Shown: piece by piece, positions 55,101 through 64,000 of the stretch | Numbering within the stretch: the first letter of the stretch is position 1 | Layout: the number at the start of each line of letters is the position of its first letter | NCBI GenBank assembly: GCA_017643395.1 | Contig: JAEPNP010000001.1 | Coordinates: 1,927,806-1,991,805 of the forward strand | Direction of reading: 5' to 3' | DNA length: 64,000 nucleotides | Source: Rhodothermales bacterium | Lineage (GTDB): Bacteria > Bacteroidota > Rhodothermia > Rhodothermales > UBA10348 | Notes under the pieces: generated by a model | Seen by the model: the letters and a program-made list of their open reading frames with translations, nothing else | Databases searched by the model: none | What the model was told of the DNA's origin: nothing | Program-made: the position numbers and the translations under genes

Positions 55101-58100
55101 TGGTTGTCGGCGGTGCGTTTGTGGCGTGCCTCAGCTGGCTGGCCGCGGACGACGCCCTTGTAAAGGTGGCCGTCGGCCTGCTGGGATTCGTCTTCGTGCG
55201 ATGGGGGCTGCTGACTCGCGCGCTGCAGCCTGTCCTGGACCGGGTTGTCCGGCGCATGTATGCCCTGCCAGAGTCCGACCAGATTCTCCGGGCACTCATA
55301 GTCCGCCATGCGCTGGCGCTTGGCGTGTCGGTCGGTGATCTCGATGCGATGGAGAAGCGCATGATGGACATCGGCACCAGACACAAACGAAATAAACCAT
55401 GACCTCTTCTTTCACCGTTTACCTGGCTCGCCATGGCGAGACCGAGTACAACAGGAAGAGGCTTATGCAAGGCCGTTCCATAGACGCTCCATTGAATGAG
55501 CGCGGGATTCGCCAGGCCGAAGCACTTGCAAAGCGGATGGTGCCGGTGCAGCTGGATACCGTGTATGCAAGCGCACTGCTTCGGGCCCGCCAAACTGCGG
55601 AGCGCGTCGTCGGTGGACGTGGCTTGAATGTCACCACACTACCCGATCTGGCTGAAATGAGCTGGGGGTCCCTCGAGGGAAGACCCATTTCGGAACTGCG
55701 CGCTCATCTTCGTGAGGTCGGAGCCGATTGGCGTGCCGGACACTTTGACTTTGCCGTCGGTGGAGGAGAAAGCATCCTCGACGTGCAGAATCGCGCGCAG
55801 TCGGTGCTGGACCACCTCATGAACACACATTCCGCCGGCCAGAATATCATGGTCGTCACACATGGTCGTTTCCTACGCGTGCTGTTGGCCACGGCACTGC
55901 CGGAGACCGGCCTGACACGTATGGATGATTTCCCTCATGCGAACTGTGGACTTTACCGGATGGAGGGTCTTCGCGACGGGACCTTCACGCTGACGCTGCG
56001 CAACGAAACCGGACATCTGGAACACCTGTCAGACGCCGCATGAGCGGGGCGCGCACCCATACCGATTCGAGTGAAATCCGGCAGGCTCTGGCCGATGCGG
56101 TCGAGCGCGCCGCCGCCCGCCCGGATGGGCCGGGGCTGATGCGCATCGGAGTGCCGGTGCCGCACGTTGATGCCTTTCGCTGGCTGGCGGCGCAGCACCC
56201 GGGCTCAAGGGCCGTCTGGTCACCGCGCGACACCCATCGAGTAGTCGCCATGTGCGGCATAGCCGACGTCTATGAGAGCGTCGGCAAGACGGATGTGGAT
56301 CGCCTGAGCCGTTACATCTCCCACCAGCTGGAGGGGGCCGATCCCGGCACGCGGTACTACGGAGGCATCCGGTTCGACAGCGGACGGACCACATCGCCCG
56401 AATGGAATTCGTTCGGGTCTGTGCGCTTTGTGCTCCCCCGATTCGAACTCGTTGTGGACGACACGGGGGCGGAACTGGTCTGCAACCTGGTCCGGCATCG
56501 GGATCGGGCATCCATGTCGACGATCCTGCGGGAGATCAGGGAGCTTGTGTGGCCGGGCGCGGCGCAGTCCTCGATGCTTCCGCATGCGGTGGCACGCCAC
56601 GACGAACCGGACCGCCCCCAGTGGCTGCAGCGGGTGGCCGAGTCGCTGGAGGCCATCGAAGCGCTGGAAATCCAGAAAGTCGTGCTCGCCCGGCGCAGCT
56701 CGTTCGAATTTGATGGTCCTGTGCGGCCTTTTGAATTGGTTGCCAGGCTCTATCACGAGGCCCCGAATCGCTTCCACTATCTGGTGGAGACAGAGGACGG
56801 CAGCGTATTCCTTGGAGCCACGCCGGAGCGGCTTGTGAAGCGCGAGCAGTCCTTCGTGTTTACCGAGGCCGTGGCCGGTACACGACCTGCCGTGGAAGAT
56901 GAGGCAGACGATGCCGCCCTGCTGGCCGCGCTGATGGCCAGCGACAAGGAGCAGCGCGAGCATCTGTGTGTGCGATGGGCTATCGAGGAAATTCTCCGGC
57001 CACTGTGCGAGGATCTGGCGGTCGATGCGCATGCCAGCGAGATGCGTCTCTCGCAGGGACGCCATCTGGTATCCCGGTTTAACGGTGTGCTGAATGACGG
57101 CGTGGAAACCTGGCAGTTGCTTCGCCACCTTCACCCCACCCCGGCGGTCGGGGGGTATCCCGCGCCTGCGGCCATTCGTGTGATCCGCCGCATGGAGGCG
57201 TTCGACCGGGGCTGGTATGCAGGGCCGATCGGTTGGGTCGGACGCGACGAGGCCGAATTCGCTGTGGCGCTTCGGTGCGCTCTGGTGCAGGGCTCCAGCA
57301 TGCACATCTACTCGGGCGCCGGCATTGTCGCCGGCAGTGAGCCCCAGGCTGAGTGGGACGAGATCGAACACAAGATTGTGGACTTTGCCCGGGTGCTGGG
57401 CCTTGCGGGAGTCGAAGCCGAATAGGGCCCAGCGATGGGCGAGGGCGCTTTTTGATGAACTGGCGCGGGCAGGCGTCAGCGAAGTCTGCATGGCGCCTGG
57501 ATCCCGGTCCACGCCGCTGGTTGCGGCGGCAGTCGCGGACGGCAGGTTTCGCATTCAGACGCACGTGGACGAGCGTGGTGCTGCGTTCTACTGCCTGGGA
57601 TTTGGTCGCGCTACCGGTATTCCCGCCGTATGGCTGACGACTTCCGGGACGGCGGTGGCGAACGGTTTGCCGGCGGCCGTGGAGGCCTCTCAGGACGGCG
57701 TGCCCCTGGTGCTTTTGACCGCAGATCGTCCTCCCGAACTTATCGGCACAGGTGCCAACCAGACCATCCGGCAGGAGGGGATCTTCGGTAGCTATCCAAG
57801 GCATACGGAGTTCTTGCCCGCGCCGGAGGATGCCGATTCAATCGATGTTGTCAGGCGGGCCGTCGATCGAGCGGTACAAGCGGCGACCGGGGAGTGGCCG
57901 GGGCCGGTGCACATCAACGCGCCGTTTCGTAAGCCGCTGGAGCCTACGGAGGTGCTTCCTGGGGATCGGGAGGGGAATGTCGGCGGACCCGGGGAGACGG
58001 CCCATGCATCTGGCGAGCACGCCGGGGGGGCAGAGGCGGTCGGCTCTGAGGTCAGTGCGTTTTTGCGGACGATGGGCTCACCGGCCAGGGGGCTGTTGCT

Positions 58101-61100
58101 TGCTGGTCGTCTGCGGCCTGCTGAGGCAGCCGCCGTTCAGGCCCTTGCCGACTCGTCTGGCTGGCCACTCGTAGCAGACATCTGCTCACAACTGCGCATG
58201 GGTCCCGTTCGCCCCGGCGTTATCACGCTGGGAGATTTGCTCGCAGGTCACGCTCCCGCCCCCGACGTGATCATTCAGGTGGGTCGCATGCCCGTTTCGC
58301 AGCGACTGACTCGTTGGCTGGCCTCGGCCGAGCCGTCCGTTTGGGCGGTGTTGGCGGACGGCACCGAGCGCATCGATCCGCATGGCGCGGCAACCCATCG
58401 ACTCTCTGTGTCGGCCGCCGCTTTGCAGGGAAAGTTGCCGGCCTGTGATGAGGCGTTTGCAGCGAAGTGGGGCTCGGCGGAAAGGACCGTGCGCCAGGCA
58501 TTGCCGGATCTGCTGGGGAGGCGTCTGACCGAGCCGGCCGTCGCGAACCACCTCTCGCGCACGCTTCCGCAGGATCACGGCCTTGTGCTTGCGGCCAGCA
58601 TGCCCGTGCGCGACATGAACACGTTTGCGGGCCCCGGACCGAAGCCGCGACTGGTCGTGTCGAATCGCGGTGCGAGTGGGATCGACGGAACACTCGCCAC
58701 GGCGGCCGGCGTGAGCCGCGGCCTGGATGCTCCTGTGACCGTGGTTTGCGGGGATCTTGCCTTCCTGCACGACCTGAACAGTTTGGCCTTGATTGCCCGG
58801 CACCCTGTCCGGGTCGTGGCGATCAACAACGACGGTGGGGCCATCTTTTCCTTCCTGCCGATCTCTGCCCACAAGGAATTGTTCGAACCCTACTTCGCCA
58901 CGCCACACGGATTGTCATTCGAGCACGCCGCGGCGATGTTCGGCATTCCCTACGTGCGTGCCCGCCGACTCGAAGATCTCGAGGTGCAGGGTCCGGCAAT
59001 CGTCGAGGTGAACACCAAGCGCGCGGAAAACACGATCGAGCATCAGCGCTTGCGACAGGCCGCGGCCGACCTCCTGGCATGAGCGAGTTTCGCGTGCTGG
59101 CGTTGCACGGCTTCATGGGAACCGGCGCAGATTGGAACCCGGTCCGGGAGGCGCTCGGCGTCGATGTGGCGTTTTTTGGTCCGGATCTGCCAGGACACGG
59201 TTCGAGCACAGGACTGCCCGATGCCTGCTACACGCTGGAGGGAGTAGTCGATTGGCTGGCGCCGGACTCGCACACCCTGGTGGTTGGCTACTCCATGGGC
59301 GGGCGCATCGCGCTACACGCACAAGCCGCGGCCGGCGTGGTGGCGATCTCGGCGCATCCCGGACTGCCGGAGGGCGAGCGAGGGGCCCGGTTGGCGCTGG
59401 ATGTGGAGCGGGCGACCGCCATGCGCGCTGATTTTCCTGCGTTTCTGAGCTCGTGGCTGGAGCAGCCGTTGTTCGCGAGCCTGTCGCCCGGACAGCGGGA
59501 AGACCTCATCGCCCAGCGACGCCGGCAGGATCCTGCTGAGTTGGCCAAGGCGCTGGTGGGCTTTTCAACCGGGCGGCAACGGGACCTGCGGCAGTCCAGG
59601 TCTCAGACCGCGCCTTCGGGAGGCAACCTGAGTGCGGACCAAGGGACCGGGTCCGGGCGGCCGGTCCTGGCGGTGGCCGGCGAGCGGGACAAGCGCTATG
59701 TGCGGCTGGCCCAGGAAACCGCCCCCAGCATCATCATCCCTGATGCCGGACACAACCTGCTGGTAGAAGCTCCCCAGCTCGTGGCGGAGGCCATCCGGTC
59801 GATGCTCGAGAGCCTGTCCGCCTGAACGCTTCGTGGATTTTCGGGGGTCAATTCCACGTAGCAGCCGCCGGCGCGGGCTCGGAAGTCGAAAACGGGGCCC
59901 TATTCCACCCGCACGGGGCCAGGCAGCGCCCTTGGGTGAAATCCGGGGGGTGTTTTCCATGTCGCGGGACTGAAGTGTCTCCCGGCGCCGAGGAGGCCGG
60001 GCCGCCGAGGCCGCCGCCGGGCCGCCGAAGCCGCCCGGGCCGCCGAGACCGCCGGCGCAGCCGAAGCCGCCGGGCCGCCGCCGAGGCCGCCCGCCGGGGC
60101 CGCCCGCGCCGCCCCGCGGGGCCAGCGTCCCGCCCGAGCGCCCCCCCCGCCGCCGGGCCACCCGCCCGCCCGCGCCGCCGCGCCCCGCCCCGCCCCCGCC
60201 ACCCCGAAAACGGCCGGAACGCGAGTCCGCACGCGCCGTAGGCGGGCGCACCCCTCAAGCACCCATTTCATGACCGCACGATCGCGCCGCCAGGCAGCCG
60301 CCCAACCCGCCTGGTTCAACATGTGGAACGACCTCTCGGCGACCGCGCGCCACGGCATCTGCCTGGCCATTCTGGCGATCATCGCTGTCGGTTTCATGGC
60401 ACCGGATCTGTTCTCAAGCCGGGTGCTGGTTGGCGGGGACATCGTGCAGTGGAAGGCGATGGCGCAGTCGCTGTTTGACTGGGAGGCAACCACGGGTGAG
60501 CGTCCCCTCTGGGCGACGGGACCGTTCATGGGCATGCCAGCCATAGAGATTTCGTATCCGCACGCGGTCCCGCAGGTGGATGATCTGGCGCGACTCCTGC
60601 GCAGCCTGATGTGGCCGTTGTCGCATCTCTTGATCCTATTCGCCGGCACGTACGGTCTCGTCTTTCACCTCACCCGTGACCACTGGGGCGGCGTCCTGGC
60701 TGCCGTCGCGTTCGGGTTGACGACCTACCTGCCCATCCTGCTCATCGCCGGGCACCACTCCAAATATGTGGCGCTGGCGCTGGTGCCCTGGCTGCTCTGG
60801 GCGTTTGCGTACGTGCGCCGAAGCCCCGGACTGATGTCAGCCTTGCTGTTCGCCGTCGCTACGGCGGCAAGCCTGCGAGCGGGACACGTGCAAATCACCT
60901 ACTACGCGGCGTTCACCCTGGGCATCTGGTGGCTGGTGGATCTCGTTCGCGCATTCCGGAACGGCACCACATCGACCGTGCTGAAGGCCACAGTCTGGAT
61001 GGCCGTGGGTGGGGTGCTGGGCATTCTGATGGTTGCGGATCCCTACCTGGCCAAGGCGCAATACAAGGCCTACACCATTCGAGGTGCGGCAGCGGGCGCA

Positions 61101-64000
61101 ACCGAGGGCGGGATGGGCTGGGATTATGCCATGGGCTGGTCCCAGGCGTGGGGCGAGTTGTGGACGCTGTTCATTGCCAACGCGTATGGCAACACGGGAG
61201 CGACGTACTGGGGCCCGAAGATTTTCACGGCCGGGCCTCACTACGTAGGTGGAGTAGTTCTCCTGCTGGCAAGCTATGCGGTCGTGTTCGCCCGTCGTCC
61301 CGCCGTCTGGGGGCTGGCGATAGCCGGTCTGCTGATGACGGCGTTCTCGCTCGGCGAAAACCTGGAGATGTTGAACCGACTGATGTTCGACTACTTCCCG
61401 TTGTTCGATGCTTTCAGGGTGCCGGAGACCTGGCTCTCCATGGTGGCGCTGGTGCTGGCCGTGCTGGCCGCATTCGGGCTTCGCGATGCCACAAGGCAGC
61501 GGCCCGACAAGGCAGAGAACGAGAAGGTCACTGCCGACGTGCAGCGTCTCGGCATTGCAGCGGTGGCGCTCGCAGGGCTGATGGCCATCGGCGGAACAGC
61601 GTTCTTCAGCTTCGACAAACCCAACGAGTACGAGCTTCTGGCACGGCAGGTAGCTGTCAGCCGGCCGGACGTGTCCCTTCAGGATCCGCAGACGCAGCAG
61701 TTTCTCGTGGACACCATCGAACGGGTCAAGGACGAGCGGCGGGATCTATTCCGGGGAGACGCCCTGCGAACCCTCATCTTTGTGCTGCTGGGCGCGGGCG
61801 CTTTATGGGCGATGCGCAGGCGCAAGCTCCCGACGTTCGCCGGGCAGGCCATCCTGGTAATTCTGGTCACCGTGGATCTTGGGGGCGTCGGACGGAGATA
61901 TTTCAACGAGGATGCCCTCGTACCGGCCAGGCAAGCGCGCTCCGTCGTGCCCGAGTTTGGCTTCGATACGTTTCTGAAAGAGCGTCGCCAGGAGGCAGGA
62001 GGGCTGGGCAGATTCCGCGTGCTTTCGCTCGAGGGAGATCCAGTGACCACCTCGCGCCCGGCCTTCCATCACGAGACCCTGAGCGGATATCATGGGGCGA
62101 AACTGCGCCGGTACCAGGACTTCCTGGACTACATGTTATTCGACCGAAGGGCAGGGCTGCCCGAGCCGAACGCTCTGGCCATCACCAATACCCGCTACGT
62201 GGTAGCAGGCGGCACGCTGCCCGGTATGCAGCCGGTCTTCTCCGAGCAGGGGTACACGGTATTTCAGGTGCCCAATGCGCTACCGCGGGCCTGGTTTGTG
62301 GACAGCGTGGCGGTGGTCCAGGATGCGCAGGCCCTGTGGCAGGCGTTCCCGACCATCGATCCTGAGCATACCGCGCTGATGACGGAGGACCCGAGCCTGG
62401 CACCCGCTCCTGATTCTGCCGCCTCATCGGTACAGCTCATGCGCTACGGGCCCGAGGAGATTGTCTGGAGCGTGACGACGGCCGTTCCTCGACTGTTCGT
62501 GGCATCGGAGGTCTACTACCCGGCCGGCTGGAGCGCCACCCTGAACGGCGACCCTGTGCCGATTCTGCCAGCCAATCACCTGCTGCGATCAGTCGTCGTG
62601 CCGGCGGGATCGCATGAGTTGCGCATGACCTTCCAGCCGGCAGGCCGGAGAGCAGGCCTGGCCGTTTCCTGGGCAAGCAGCGGCCTGGTCTATGGCATTC
62701 TGCTCCTGTTGCTGGTGGGCCAGTGGCGCCGCCGGTCCGCGTGAAGCGGGTCCTCTACATTGCCTACTACTTCCCGCCTTCCGGCGGCCCCGGCGTTCAG
62801 CGATCACTGAAGTTCGTACGCTATCTGCCGGACCACGGCTGGTTGCCGACGGTGGTTACGGTGGATCCCCGACATGCAGCCTGGCCGGCCGTGGACCCAA
62901 CCATGCTGGCGGAAGTCCCGGAACAGGTACTGGTGCGACGGACGGGGTCATGGGACCCGTACGCCGCATATGCGCGGCTGAAGGGCAAGACAAAGGCAGA
63001 CTCGGTTGGGGTGGGATTTGCCGCCGGTGAAAAGCCCGGTCCCTTTGAGTGGCTCGCCCGCTTTGTGCGAGCCAATGTGTTCCTGCCGGACGCCAGGATA
63101 GGGTGGGTCCAAAGTGCACGGAAGGCGGTCGAAAGCCTCGCAGAAGCGCATCGGTACGATGCTGTCGTCACCAGCGGGCCCCCACACAGCAGCCATCTCG
63201 TTGGCTTCCATGCCCGCAGAAAGCTGCGGCTACCCTGGTTGGCCGACTTCCGGGACCCGTGGAGCGATCTTTCTTACTACGACCAACTTCCGTTCCTCCC
63301 CTGGTCCAGGGCCGCTGATCGGCGATTGGAAGCCAAAGTGCTCACGGCGGCCGACCGCGTGGTGACCGTGTCCGATGCGGTGGCAGCGCTGCTCCGCAAG
63401 CGCGGCGGATCGGATGTGACCGTCATTCCGAACGGCTTTGACGCGGCTGACTTTGAGGGTGTCGAACCCCGCCGGGGGGACGGATTTCGACTTGTTTACG
63501 TGGGCACCATGACGGAGGCCCAAAACCCGGAAGCGGTATGGCGCGCTGTGGCTGCCCGACGGGCGGCTGGGCAGGACATCCGGGTCGAGCTTGTCGGCGC
63601 CCAGGACGCGAGCGTGACCGCATCGCTCGAAAAATGCGGACTCACGGACTCCGTGACGCGAAGGGCTTATGTGCCACACCGTGAGGCAGTGGCCTGGATG
63701 AAAGGCGCCGACCTGTTATTGCTCAGTGTTCCTCGGACCGCCGAAGCGGGTGGCATCCTGACCGGCAAGGTGTTCGAATACCTGGCGGCCGGACCGCCCA
63801 TTCTGGCCGTCGGACCCAGGGAATCGGACCTCGGCCAGTTGCTGGCGCGATCGGGTGCAGGCAGCCTGGTTTGCCATGGAGACGCCGAGGGCGCGGGTGC
63901 ATTGATTGACCGCCACTACGCACAACCGGCCTCGGGTGACCCCAGAGACGCCGACTATCTTGCCCGGTACAGTCGACCGGTTCTGGCCGGACGCCTTGCC

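Overview
The window is high-GC bacterial DNA. It most resembles the Rhodothermales (Rhodothermota/Bacteroidota-like) lineage. The reasons are a C-terminal sorting domain with the FPNPFNP signature, a propeller-type hybrid histidine kinase, VPS10/BNR-type and M28 secreted proteins, OPT and HTTM proteins, and menaquinone genes. Vegetative promoters look like ordinary TTGACA/TATAAT boxes. No rRNA, tRNA, IS element, phage or CRISPR array was found. This assignment is an inference from gene content.

Layout: (1) 1-1253, tail of a secreted BNR-repeat protein with a strong terminator. (2) 1.3-17.7 kb, a tightly overlapping exopolysaccharide cluster: UDP-xylose-synthase-like SDR, Wzz/BY-kinase, a flippase fused to a kinase-like domain, O-antigen-ligase-like protein, WecG, GT4, GT2 and initiating glycosylphosphotransferase. 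It is followed by a nucleotide-sugar module (SDR, RmlC-like, SAF oxidoreductase, RfbF-like cytidylyltransferase) and a PIG-L deacetylase. (3) 17.6-32.5 kb, mixed chromosomal genes: pfkA, LamG/sorting-domain protein, OPT transporter, metallo-hydrolase, outer-membrane protein, YfcE-like phosphoesterase, GAF-PP2C phosphatase, a two-kinase propeller hybrid sensor and an M28 peptidase. (4) 32.6-47.9 kb, a type IV pilus-like locus: lipoprotein subtilase with Calx-beta repeats, two small membrane-anchored pseudopilin-like proteins, a large PilX-like acidic protein, an HTTM/vitamin-K-carboxylase-like protein, a 52-residue secreted peptide, a PilT/PilB-type ATPase, PilM-PilN and PilO-PilP fusions and a secretin. 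(5) 47.9-59.8 kb: envelope proteins, plsC, gatC, a pair of microcompartment shell proteins, a YbbR protein, a DMT permease, a histidine phosphatase and menF-menD-menH. (6) 59.8-64 kb: a GC-rich low-complexity spacer, a YfhO-like membrane protein and a truncated glycosyltransferase.

The most striking feature is a set of promoter-like elements matching the sigma-28 (FliA/WhiG) consensus, TTAAGTCC-N11-GCCGATAC. They precede the subtilase, both pseudopilin-type units, the secreted peptide and the ATPase-secretin operon. One further element points leftward into a gene-free stretch that ends in a perfect terminator, predicting a structured small RNA of about 165 nt. A weaker copy lies just before the exopolysaccharide cluster. 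Together these suggest an alternative-sigma-factor regulon coupling a compact, fused type IV pilus-like machine to secreted proteins, an sRNA and perhaps capsule synthesis. No sigma factor gene, major pilin, PilC or PilD is present in the window.
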